This document shows positions 39,127-48,207 of a DNA stretch of 64,000 bases, piece after piece. Source of the stretch: Beijerinckiaceae bacterium (GTDB lineage: Bacteria > Pseudomonadota > Alphaproteobacteria > Rhizobiales > Beijerinckiaceae); assembly GCA_947478405.1 (NCBI GenBank), contig CANJVX010000011.1:1-64000 (forward strand). Reading direction: 5' to 3'. The notes under the pieces were generated by a model that did no database searches, was not told the origin of the DNA, and was given only the letters and a program-made list of their open reading frames with translations. How positions within the stretch are numbered: position 1 is the stretch's first letter; each line of letters opens with the position of its first letter. Position numbers and translations under genes: made by a program.

Positions 39127-40122
39127 TTATGAGAGTTTTGGCCAGACTTCGCTGCGGAACAATTCCAGCGACGTCTGCAATTCTGGCAAGCTTTGATCAC
39201 CAAAAGCAAATTGCCCGACAAGGTAATTGCATTGCGAGACGCCGAGCTGATCTTTCAAAAAATCCGCCACTGTGGCAGGCGAGCCGGCAATGCCCTTACC
39301 CTGCCCATGCAAGGCCTGCCAATTATCGGGGCGTGGATGGCGCGCAGTTGAGCCAAGTTTGCGCGCCAGATGCGTAAAGGCTTTATGCCAGAATGGATAG
39401 GCGCGGCAGGCAATCTCGTGCGCTTTTCCATCGTTCTCTGCGACAACAATGAAGCGACCAAGCCCTAACAGCAAATCAGTGCCCGCCCCCGCCGGCAATG
39501 CCGCACGATAGGCCTGCGAACACTCGCGCGCCTCATCAGCGGCATCGAGCGAAATGGTTTGCCATTGATTATGAGCTGCGCGCGTAGCGCTTTCTGGTGA
39601 ATGCACGCCATACCAGACGGGTGGCATCGGTTTTTGAAACACGCTGACTTTAAGTTCCACTTCATCAAGCGGTGCAGCACGACCCGGCTCGCGATAGACA
39701 CCCGTTTTCAAGGCCTCGAGCACAAGTGGCAGTCGCTCGCGAAAGATGGCCTCGGCCTCAGTTGGCTCAATGCCATAAAAACGCAATTCAGCAGGCGACG
39801 AGCCGCGGCCGAAGCCCACAATCAGGCGTCCGTGCCCGAGTTGGTCGAGCATGCAGATTTCCTGCGCCAGACGCAGCGGATGATAGAGCGGCAGCGCATA
39901 GACCATCGGCCCGAAACGCAAATGCTTCGTGCGCTGGGCCACAGCGGCCAGGAACACATTTGGCGAGGGCGCCATGCCCAGTTCCGTGCCGTGATGCTCC
40001 GCCAGATGATAGGCGTGGAAACCAGCCTGATCATAGGCCTCGATCAGCGTGAGCCGCTCTTCGAGAAACTGCGCGATAGGAAGGAACGCATTGTCGAGAT
40101 GATCGAAGACGCCGACCTGCAT
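39127..40122 (-). CDS. LLM class flavin-dependent oxidoreductase
   Basis: YDQAGFHAYHLAEHHGTELGMAPSPNVFLAAVAQRTKHLRFGPMVYALPLYHPLRLAQEICMLDQLGHGRLIVGFGRG. Confidence 0.92.
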   Translation of the reverse strand: MQVGVFDHLDNAFLPIAQFLEERLTLIEAYDQAGFHAYHLAEHHGTELGMAPSPNVFLAAVAQRTKHLRFGPMVYALPLYHPLRLAQEICMLDQLGHGRLIVGFGRGSSPAELRFYGIEPTEAEAIFRERLPLVLEALKTGVYREPGRAAPLDEVELKVSVFQKPMPPVWYGVHSPESATRAAHNQWQTISLDAADEARECSQAYRAALPAGAGTDLLLGLGRFIVVAENDGKAHEIACRAYPFWHKAFTHLARKLGSTARHPRPDNWQALHGQGKGIAGSPATVADFLKDQLGVSQCNYLVGQFAFGDQSLPELQTSLELFRSEVWPKLS

Positions 40123-40265
40123 GAATTCCAGCCCTTCCTTCTCTTTTTATGCATGGAACAATTCCTGGGGGGCTTCTGTCAAGCCAAGGTTGACCTCCCC
40201 TCCCCTTATGGCATGGTGCGCCCAAGCGTCAGCTCCAAGGACGCACAGATTCTCGGGAGAGCAGC

Positions 40266-41297
40266 ATGACCCAACGGGGCATCGGCCTCGCTCTGGTAGC
40301 AACGCTATTTGCGGGTGCAGCCAGCGCGCAGGAAGACATTGCCAGCTTCTATCGCGGCAAGAATGTGCAGATGATCGTCGGCTCATCCGCCGGTGGCGGC
40401 TATGACCTCTATGGCCGCCTTGTCGCGCGTGCCATTGGCAAACATATCCCCGGCAACCCGACCGTGATTGTCAGCAATATGACCGGCGCCGGCTCCATTG
40501 TTGCGACCCAACATATTGCCATTGCCGCCCCCAAAGACGGCACAGTGATGGGCGCTGTCTTTCCGGGTGCGATAATGGAGCCGCTGATCGGCGACAAGGG
40601 CAAGGTGAAATATGACGCCCGCAAACTGTCGTTTATCGGCAGCGCCAATAACGAACTTTACGTCTGCATCATCCGGGCCGATGCATCCCAAAAAACATTT
40701 GAGGATTTTCTCAAGGGTAATGTGCTGATTGGCGCCAGTGCGGCGGGCGGTTCGACACGCGATTTCCCGCTCCTGCTCAATTCTGTCTTCAACGCAAATT
40801 TCAAGATCGTGTCCGGATATCCGGGTTCAACTGAAATTCTTCTCGCCATTGAAAAAGGCGAAGTGCAAGGCACATGCGGAGTCGGCTGGTCGACGATCTC
40901 AGTTCAAAAATCACAATGGCTGAAAGACAATTTCATCCGAATCGTCGCGCAAGAAGGTATGCGCTCCGAGCCCCAACTCGACAAGGCGGGCGTGCAGCTC
41001 GCCTATTCATACGCCAAAACAAAAGAGCAGCAGCAAGTGATGCAGGTACATTACGAGCCTCTGAACTTCGGTCGCCCCTTCATTGCCGCACCCGAAGTGC
41101 CCGCTGACCGCCTCGAGGCTCTACGAACAGCTTTCATGAAATCAATGGCCGATCCTGACCTGAAAGCGGAAGCAGAGCGTCTCAAACTCGATGTGTCGCC
41201 AATATCGGGCGCTGAAATGACAAAGATCGTCAACCGGATCTACGATTTGCCACAAAGCGCCATCGATGCTGCACGCGCCGCCATTGGTAGCAAATAA
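40266..41297 (+). CDS. Tripartite tricarboxylate transporter (Bug/TctC) substrate-binding protein, paralogue of 36820-37857
   Basis: Signal peptide; YRGKNVQMIVGSSAGGGYDLYGRLVARAIGKHIPGNPTVIVSNMTGAGSIVATQHI. Confidence 0.9.
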   Translation: MTQRGIGLALVATLFAGAASAQEDIASFYRGKNVQMIVGSSAGGGYDLYGRLVARAIGKHIPGNPTVIVSNMTGAGSIVATQHIAIAAPKDGTVMGAVFPGAIMEPLIGDKGKVKYDARKLSFIGSANNELYVCIIRADASQKTFEDFLKGNVLIGASAAGGSTRDFPLLLNSVFNANFKIVSGYPGSTEILLAIEKGEVQGTCGVGWSTISVQKSQWLKDNFIRIVAQEGMRSEPQLDKAGVQLAYSYAKTKEQQQVMQVHYEPLNFGRPFIAAPEVPADRLEALRTAFMKSMADPDLKAEAERLKLDVSPISGAEMTKIVNRIYDLPQSAIDAARAAIGSK

Positions 41298-41317
41298 GAC
41301 AAAAATGGAACATCCGA

Positions 41318-42439
41318 ATGAGTATCACGCATAATCCACCCTTCCGCGCTGAAATTGTCGGATCCTTTCTGCGCCCCGATGCCATCAAAAGCGCACGTGA
41401 CGCCCATCACGAAGGGCGCATCAGCCACCCTCAATTGCGCGCGATCGAGGATGAAGAAATCCGCAAGGTCATTGCCATGCAGGAGTCAGTCGGGCTCAAA
41501 GTCGCCACCGATGGTGAATTTAGGCGCTCGACCTATTCTGAAAACTTCACCACGCAGGGCCTCACCGGCGTGCGCAGCGAACATGTGGGCGGTGGTGACT
41601 GGGCCTATTCTGATGGACAGGGTGGTAAGCGCGCTGCACGCGTGCCGGTTGTTGGCGCACTTATCCGCTGGTCGCAATCGGTCAATGCGCCTGACTTCAC
41701 TTTTCTGAATGCCAATGCAAAAACAGCATTGCCGAAAATCACCTTGCCCGGACCGTGCTATATTCACTACCGGTCAGGTCGGGAAAATATCTCGCGCGAT
41801 GTCTACCCCAAGCTCGAGGATTTCTGGGACGACCTCGCCAAAGCCTATCATGCGGAAATGAAAGCGCTCTACGACGCCGGTTGCCGCTATTTGCAGCTCG
41901 ACGAAACCTCGCTTGCCAAGCTCGGCGATCCGAAAATCCAGACCGCGCTTTCTGGTCGTGGGGATGATTGGCGCGAGCTGATTGAAGTCTATACAGACGC
42001 CCTGAATGCCGTCGTGGATGGTGCGCCCAAGGGCATGCATGTCGCCATGCATCTGTGCCGCGGCAATCAGGCCGGCCATTGGCAGGCAGAAGGTGGCTAT
42101 GATGTTGTCGCCGAACGCCTGTTCAAGAAAGTGCGGATTCAGACCTATCTGATGGAATTTGACAGCCCGCGAGCAGGCAATTTCGATCCTCTGCGTCATC
42201 TGCCCAGCGACAAAATGGTCGTGCTCGGTCTCATTTCATCCAAAGTGCCGCAGCTTGAAGATCGCGGTATTGTGCGCAAACGCCTCGATGAAGCAGCGAC
42301 AATCGTGCCGATTGATCAGCTCGCCATTTCTGCACAATGCGGCTTTGCCTCTTCCGTGCCAGGCAATCCGCTGACCGAGGCAGACCAACGTGCCAAGCTC
42401 GAAATGGTCGTCTCGTTGGCACAGGAAGTCTGGGGCTAA
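41318..42439 (+). CDS. MetE-C-terminal-like / cobalamin-independent methionine synthase II family protein
   Basis: FRAEIVGSFLRPDAIKSAR, CRYLQLDETSLAKL, HLCRGNQAGHW, PIDQLAISAQCGFASSVPGNPL. Confidence 0.88.
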   Translation: MSITHNPPFRAEIVGSFLRPDAIKSARDAHHEGRISHPQLRAIEDEEIRKVIAMQESVGLKVATDGEFRRSTYSENFTTQGLTGVRSEHVGGGDWAYSDGQGGKRAARVPVVGALIRWSQSVNAPDFTFLNANAKTALPKITLPGPCYIHYRSGRENISRDVYPKLEDFWDDLAKAYHAEMKALYDAGCRYLQLDETSLAKLGDPKIQTALSGRGDDWRELIEVYTDALNAVVDGAPKGMHVAMHLCRGNQAGHWQAEGGYDVVAERLFKKVRIQTYLMEFDSPRAGNFDPLRHLPSDKMVVLGLISSKVPQLEDRGIVRKRLDEAATIVPIDQLAISAQCGFASSVPGNPLTEADQRAKLEMVVSLAQEVWG

Positions 42440-42501
42440 AACGATCAACTTGCGAGGTCGACCAAAACCCCGCAAGTTTCAAATTCTGCAGAGAGAATGC
42501 C

Positions 42502-42840
42502 ATGCGCCTGAATGGGATCATGTTGGGATTCGCACTAGCTGTTTGCACTGCGCCTCAAACGCACGCCGATATGCTGGCGCTGGATTGCAAAAGCAGCCGC
42601 AACCAACCCTATAAAGTCACCTATGACACCGAGGCCAAAGAGCTGAAACGCGCAACGAGTGAGGGTATCCAAAGTTATAAAATCGTCCGCTCACAATTCG
42701 AATTGAACGGCGATGCGCTTGTCTGGGGCCAGGCCAAAGAATTGCATGGCGATATTCTTGTGTTCTTTGGCTCGAAACAAATGGTCAAAAACTTTTTCGG
42801 CAACGGTAGTGAAGTCACAGACACCTGCACACAAAAGTGA
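42502..42840 (+). CDS. Small secreted hypothetical protein
   Basis: MRLNGIMLGFALAVCTAPQTHADMLALDCKSS...; signal peptide, two cysteines in the mature part. Confidence 0.65.
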   Translation: MRLNGIMLGFALAVCTAPQTHADMLALDCKSSRNQPYKVTYDTEAKELKRATSEGIQSYKIVRSQFELNGDALVWGQAKELHGDILVFFGSKQMVKNFFGNGSEVTDTCTQK

Positions 42841-42846
42841 GGCAGA

Positions 42847-43179
42847 TTACGCGCTCTCACTCTGAGATGATTTATTTTTAAAGATCAGCATCACATTGCG
42901 AAGATAGATAAAAATTGACAACGACTGACCCATGATAATCACAGGCTCGCGGCGCTGGATGCCATAAACCAGGGTCATCGTGCCACCGACGATCGACAAA
43001 AACCAGAAAGCGATGGGGACAACAGAGCGGACCGCGCGCTCTGATGCCAACCATTGGACCAGAAAGCGCGCAGTAAAAACCAATTGCGCGAGTAGGCCGA
43101 AAACCAGCCAGAGATCAAAACGAGTGACGAAGACGTCGTAGAGATAGTCACCGACCGCTTGTGAAAGAGAATAAATCAT
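42847..43179 (-). CDS. Lipid-A-disaccharide synthase N-terminal domain protein (LpxB_N/LABN)
   Basis: FGLLAQLVFTARFLVQWLASERAVRSVVPIAFWFLSIVGGTMTLVYGIQRREPVIIMGQ. Confidence 0.92.
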   Translation of the reverse strand: MIYSLSQAVGDYLYDVFVTRFDLWLVFGLLAQLVFTARFLVQWLASERAVRSVVPIAFWFLSIVGGTMTLVYGIQRREPVIIMGQSLSIFIYLRNVMLIFKNKSSQSESA

Positions 43180-43182
43180 ATC

Positions 43183-43911
43183 TCAGACCTCCGTCACGAT
43201 CGGAAGGCGTTTGCGTCTCTTTATCAACCAGCGCACGCCCACAAGATCAAGAATGCCAACCCACAAGCGATCGAAGAACCCATAATTAGAGACACCCGTC
43301 AGACGCGGACGGTCAATGACATCCACGTAAGCAATGCCGAGCCCTTCCCGACGCACAAGGGCCGGCATAAAGCGATGCAACGCATCAAAATAGGGCAATG
43401 CGAGATAGGCATCGCGGGGGAAACATTTGAAGCCGCACCCTGTGTCGCGCGTCCCATCATTGAGCACGCTCGCTCGCACACGATTGGCAATGCGCGATTG
43501 CCAGCGCTTGAATGGCGTATCTTTGCGCCCCACCCGCTGACCTTGCACGAGACCACAATGAGGGCCCGCCCGTCGCAGTGCAGCCAGAAAAGCCGGCATG
43601 AAGGCCGGATCATTCTGTCCATCACCATCCAGCGTGATGATGACAGGCGCGCGCGCCGCGCGCACACCAGAGCGCACAGCCGCCGATTGACCACAGGAAA
43701 CCATGTGCTGGATCTGGCGTAGCCAGGGCCGTGACCCAGCCAAGCGCAGCAATTCCGCGCCTGTGCCATCGGTCGAACCATCATTCACATAGATGATCTC
43801 AAACGCGCCTTCAGGAGCCAAAGCGCGCTCGATCTCGGTGATCAGAGGCTCGACATTCCCCTCTTCATTGCGCACGGGCACAACGACGCAGACGCCGGGA
43901 GCTTCACTCAT
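43183..43911 (-). CDS. Family 2 glycosyltransferase (polyprenyl-/dolichol-phosphate sugar synthase-like)
   Basis: VVVPVRNEEGNVEPLITEIERAL, VNDGSTDGT, TLDGDGQNDP, GCGFKCFPRDAYLALP. Confidence 0.92.
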   Translation of the reverse strand: MSEAPGVCVVVPVRNEEGNVEPLITEIERALAPEGAFEIIYVNDGSTDGTGAELLRLAGSRPWLRQIQHMVSCGQSAAVRSGVRAARAPVIITLDGDGQNDPAFMPAFLAALRRAGPHCGLVQGQRVGRKDTPFKRWQSRIANRVRASVLNDGTRDTGCGFKCFPRDAYLALPYFDALHRFMPALVRREGLGIAYVDVIDRPRLTGVSNYGFFDRLWVGILDLVGVRWLIKRRKRLPIVTEV

Positions 43912-44705
43912 ATTTTCACTCCAGTTCCAGTCACGCCCGCAAAAGCGCTCGAGATCAGGCCCGCCCCGCGTGCCTCTATCCCGCTTTTACGCGAGCGAAA
44001 AACAATCTGCCGCGCGGCAAAGGCGCGGCGCAACACAATGACCGTAGCTAAGCCCAAAGCTGCACCGGCAATCACATCGGAAAGATAATGCGCGCCCGTG
44101 ATGACACGCGACGCAGCGATCAAAACCGCCAGAACAAAAAGCCAAGTGCCCAGACGCGGCGCCATAAACGCAAGCGCTGTGACGGTGGCAAAGGCTGTGA
44201 CCGTATGGCCAGACGGGAAGCTCAACACCGAAGACTTCCATGAAAACATGTCAAAATGGAAAGGACCGACCATATCGAGTAAGCGCGGACGAGCACGCCC
44301 GAAAAACATTTTAAAGGCAATAGACAGCAAGCCGGCAACTGCATTGACGGAAAGTACAAAGAGAGCCCGTCCAGCAAAAAGCCCGAGCATCGCATCAACG
44401 CGTCTGCCCCATCCACGCTGTCGCAGGGCGAGTGCTGCAACAATACAAGCAAAGCAGGTGGCGAAGATCCAACCGGATTCACCAAGACGCGTGATAGTTG
44501 AAAAGAAATCATAGAATGGTGGCGCGATGGATTTGATATTGCGCGCGATAGCCTCGTCGCCATAAAGGGCGACCACAATAATGGACAGGCACACAATCAA
44601 CGAAAGGCCGGCCTCCATGCGGCGCGTATTGCGCGCATGAAACCGATGCAACCGCTTCCACCGCGAGATGAAATCTCGTGAAACGATATGAAGTGAGCCG
44701 ATCAT
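43908..44705 (-). CDS. PAP2-family (LpxE/LpxF-like) membrane phosphatase
   Basis: KMFFGRARPRL, FPSGHTVTAFA, ASRVITGAHYLSDVIAG. Confidence 0.9.
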   Translation of the reverse strand: MIGSLHIVSRDFISRWKRLHRFHARNTRRMEAGLSLIVCLSIIVVALYGDEAIARNIKSIAPPFYDFFSTITRLGESGWIFATCFACIVAALALRQRGWGRRVDAMLGLFAGRALFVLSVNAVAGLLSIAFKMFFGRARPRLLDMVGPFHFDMFSWKSSVLSFPSGHTVTAFATVTALAFMAPRLGTWLFVLAVLIAASRVITGAHYLSDVIAGAALGLATVIVLRRAFAARQIVFRSRKSGIEARGAGLISSAFAGVTGTGVKI

Positions 44706-46411
44706 GGCGCCGAAACTTTCACCGCATAAATGCCCATGTCGAGCTTGCGCCCACCGTTGAGGTTCAGCCCTTCAACACGCGAGATGAGGGCAACATTCGA
44801 CGACGCAGACAGAGCGGACTTAAACGCCGCCTCGCCACGCGCATCGACAAAAGCGACACGACACGGAGCGGCTACCACGAAACGCGCAGCTTCTTCTCCA
44901 CTCGCCAGCAATAGGTCCGTGCCGGTCAAAAAAACAAGGCTCGGTTCATTGAATCCGACAGTCGCAGCCGACACCTGCGCGCAAGATGATTGCGACCCGA
45001 GCGCTTGGCGGGCGACATCGGCAAGGCGCGGAGATATGCGCCAAGCCTCAAAAGGTCCGCTCGTCATGATCCCGGAAAAAACGAAAACATAAGTGCAAAG
45101 GCTCAATGCAACGCCTGATAGAAGCGTGGTCTCAATCCTCTGCCGGCCAATATCGCGCATCAGAAACACGACAAGCCAGAGAAAGAACGGCAGAACAACC
45201 AAGGCAGGGATGCCGGGCCAGCGCCCGCTCCAGACGCACAAGCCGATCCCGGCAATCAAGAGAATGAGTGGGATCAATGGTACAAAACGCAAGACAAAAC
45301 GGGCCCAGACGCGCGTGAGCGCAAGCTCTCCGCGCTCAATCGCCACCATCACCAGAATGGCGAGCGCCGGATAGGCTGGCAAAACATAATGCGGCAGCTT
45401 TGTCGGCACGGCCTCGAACAAGAGCCAAACCGGCACGATCCAGGCGATGAGAAAAACGATCCCCGGCTCGCGCCGTGCGCGCCAAACAAAAGGCGCTGCC
45501 AATGCTGCAAATGGCGCGAGCGGCCAAGCTGTTGCCCAGAACACAGCAAAATAAGTACCAGGCGGAGCGCCATGGCTTTCCTGGCCTGTACCCACTTTTC
45601 CCAGCATGTCATTGCCAACGGATTCGGCCAGAAAGGAACCCTTGGTCGCAATCATGATCAGCACGAACCATGGCACAACAATCAGCAGCGCCCAGATAAG
45701 CCCAGGCAGAGGCCGCGCGGCCGCAAACCATTTTACGCCACGATCCTTCACTGCCAGAACAAGGCCAGCAAAGAGGGGCACCATCGGTGTAATTGGTCCC
45801 TTCACCAGAAGCCCGACACCGATGGCCGTCCAGAAAATGGCTGGCAATGTCCAACCGCGTTGCTTAGCGGGTTGAAGATAAAAGCGCGCAAGTGCGCCCA
45901 TGGCGGCCATGATTGTAGCCAAGACCACAGCATCCGTTTTGGCCAGACGCGCCTCGACACCGATGAGAATGGTTGAGCCGAAAAGAAGCGCAGCAAGACA
46001 AGCATTGCGCCGCGTGACGAAGACGAGCGCAGTCCAATAAGTCAGCAGGACGCAGGACACCGCGCCCAGCAGAGAGACGAGGCGATAGAGCCAGATGGTC
46101 GTGCGCGCTTGGGGAACACCGAGTGCTTCTGCCGCACCCACAACGCTGGCCTGCATCCAGTAAATGCCAACCGGCTTTTTGTTGCGCGCCTCATCCTGGA
46201 AGCGGATGGCAACATAATCACTTGTCTCAAGCATCTGCTTGGTGGCCTGCGCAAAGCGCGGCTCATCGCGATCCATCGGCTGCAATGTGAAAAAGCCCGG
46301 CAGGAACAGCGCAAGCGACACCAGCACAAGCGAGATTGCAGCCCGCCGATGCGAGACGAGACTGTTGTCGAGGGCCGCTACGGCTGGCTCGAGAATGCGG
46401 GCTATGGTCAT
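44702..46411 (-). CDS. ArnT/GT39-family membrane glycosyltransferase
   Basis: FTLQPMDRDEPRFAQATKQMLETSDYVAIRFQDEARNKKPVGIYWMQA, multi-TM. Confidence 0.93.
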   Translation of the reverse strand: MTIARILEPAVAALDNSLVSHRRAAISLVLVSLALFLPGFFTLQPMDRDEPRFAQATKQMLETSDYVAIRFQDEARNKKPVGIYWMQASVVGAAEALGVPQARTTIWLYRLVSLLGAVSCVLLTYWTALVFVTRRNACLAALLFGSTILIGVEARLAKTDAVVLATIMAAMGALARFYLQPAKQRGWTLPAIFWTAIGVGLLVKGPITPMVPLFAGLVLAVKDRGVKWFAAARPLPGLIWALLIVVPWFVLIMIATKGSFLAESVGNDMLGKVGTGQESHGAPPGTYFAVFWATAWPLAPFAALAAPFVWRARREPGIVFLIAWIVPVWLLFEAVPTKLPHYVLPAYPALAILVMVAIERGELALTRVWARFVLRFVPLIPLILLIAGIGLCVWSGRWPGIPALVVLPFFLWLVVFLMRDIGRQRIETTLLSGVALSLCTYVFVFSGIMTSGPFEAWRISPRLADVARQALGSQSSCAQVSAATVGFNEPSLVFLTGTDLLLASGEEAARFVVAAPCRVAFVDARGEAAFKSALSASSNVALISRVEGLNLNGGRKLDMGIYAVKVSAP

Positions 46412-46494
46412 CCGGCCTCTGGCGGGGCTTGAGTCGAGGCAATCGAGCGCTCGGTCCCGCCTTTTAGGCCGGACAGCTCAGGCCGGCAAGACCT

Positions 46495-47289
46495 TCAGCC
46501 CTGCGGCCAGAGCCCCCTGTCCTTCAGAAAACCAGCCATGGCAGAATCGAAAGCCGCAGGATCCTCAATGCAGCAAGCATGGCCGGTACCCGGCAGCACG
46601 ACATGGCGCGCATCGGGAATATGCTGAGCCGTCTCTTGGCCCCGACCCAGCGAATTGTCGTGCTCGCCATTGATGACCAGCACCGGCATATCAAGCCCGC
46701 CCAAGCGAGGCAGCATGTTTTCAGATCCCCGCGCCTCAAAAATACGGGCAATGGAAGCGCCGTCAAGCAAATGCGCGTCCTCGCAAAACATGTCCATCAC
46801 CCAGCGGCCAAGTTTGGTATCGGTAAAGCCCGGTGCAAATAGCTCTGGCATGTAATCGCGCCTGTAGATGGCAGGACCAATTTTGATGAAGGCATCAATT
46901 CGTTTTTGAATATTTCCGCCAGGCCGGCTGGAGCCGCCCACCAGAACCAACCCACGCGCGCGCATGGCATGATCGAGCCCGATCTTCAGCGCAATGCCGG
47001 AGCCAACACTCACGCCCAGAAACAAGGATTGCACGAGCCCCAGATCATCGCAGACGCCGAGCACATCCTGCACCATATCTTCCAGTGTGAACGGATCTGT
47101 CGGCTTGTCGGACAGGCCATAGCCACGCAGATCGATGGCTATGCACCGGTAAAAATTAGAAAAATGCGCCATCTGGAAGGTGAAGAGACGCCGGTCATAG
47201 GGATTGGCATGAACCATCACCAAGGCCGGGCCCTCGCCCCTATCCTCATAATGGATGCGCAGACCGTTAGCCGTCGAATATGGCATCAA
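46495..47289 (-). CDS. Alpha/beta hydrolase
   Basis: AIDLRGYGLSDKP, FLGVSVGSGIALKIG, VLPGTGHACCIEDPAAFD. Confidence 0.9.
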   Translation of the reverse strand: MMPYSTANGLRIHYEDRGEGPALVMVHANPYDRRLFTFQMAHFSNFYRCIAIDLRGYGLSDKPTDPFTLEDMVQDVLGVCDDLGLVQSLFLGVSVGSGIALKIGLDHAMRARGLVLVGGSSRPGGNIQKRIDAFIKIGPAIYRRDYMPELFAPGFTDTKLGRWVMDMFCEDAHLLDGASIARIFEARGSENMLPRLGGLDMPVLVINGEHDNSLGRGQETAQHIPDARHVVLPGTGHACCIEDPAAFDSAMAGFLKDRGLWPQG

Positions 47290-47380
47290 GACCTCCCTTT
47301 CAAACGCTCATAGCGAGCGAAGCGAAGCAATCAAATCTTGTCCTGCGACAATTGAGCTTTCTTCGTCGCAGATCTAGGGC

Positions 47381-47761
47381 CTAAGCCTTCGCAGGCTCGA
47401 TCGCGACACTCTCGCCGCAACCGCAGGCTGACGTCTGATTGGGATTGTTAAAGACAAAGCCCGAAGAGAGCTTGTCCATTTTGAAATCCATTTCGGTGCC
47501 GAGCAGGAACATCACGGCCTTGGGATCGATCAGGACCTTCACGCCCTTGTCCTCGATCACCTCGTCATGGGGGCCAACGGCCTCTGCCCATTCCATTGTA
47601 TATGACATGCCGGCACAGCCGCCGTTTTTCACACCCACGCGCAAACCAGCGAGGGTTTTTTCCGACCCATCCATGATTTCGCGAACCCGCGCCGCAGCAG
47701 AATCCGTCAGCTTCACAATCTGAGGCCGCGGTCTTGGATTTCCTGGTGCTGCAATTGCCAT
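47381..47761 (-). CDS. sufA: Iron-sulfur assembly scaffold/A-type carrier (HesB/IscA/SufA)
   Basis: LTDSAAARVREIM, GVKNGGCAGMSYTMEW, SACGCGESV. Confidence 0.95.
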   Translation of the reverse strand: MAIAAPGNPRPRPQIVKLTDSAAARVREIMDGSEKTLAGLRVGVKNGGCAGMSYTMEWAEAVGPHDEVIEDKGVKVLIDPKAVMFLLGTEMDFKMDKLSSGFVFNNPNQTSACGCGESVAIEPAKA

Positions 47762-47813
47762 TTTCGTCTCCCTCAGCCGGGTTCAAGGCCCTGCGAATGA
47801 GTCAGATTGAAAC

Positions 47814-48194
47814 CTACCACATATCCAACGCGACGCGCGCTTCATCCGACATGCGACTTTGATCCCAAGGCGGATCGAAGACCATCCGGGCCTTCGCGCC
47901 GGCAACACCCGGGACAGCCGACACAGCATTCTCAACCCACATCGGCATTTCACCAGCTACCGGGCACGCGGGTGCGGTCAGCGTCATATCGATATTCACG
48001 AAACGCGATTCATCAACATCGATCTTGTAGATCAGCCCAAGCTCGTAAACATCGACCGGGATTTCCGGATCAAACACCGTCTTCAACGCGACGATAATGT
48101 CATCGGTCAATCTCTCCAATTCCTCGGGCGGAATGGAGGGATTGAGCTCCAGATCGGGCTTGTTGCGCTGCGTATCGTTCGACAGGTCTGTCAT
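47814..48194 (-). CDS. sufT: SUF system protein SufT / DUF59 (MIP18-like)
   Basis: ALKTVFDPEIPVDVYELGLIYKIDVDESRFVNIDMTLTAPACPVAGEMP. Confidence 0.93.
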   Translation of the reverse strand: MTDLSNDTQRNKPDLELNPSIPPEELERLTDDIIVALKTVFDPEIPVDVYELGLIYKIDVDESRFVNIDMTLTAPACPVAGEMPMWVENAVSAVPGVAGAKARMVFDPPWDQSRMSDEARVALDMW

Positions 48195-48207
48195 TGGGTT
48201 CGCAACC

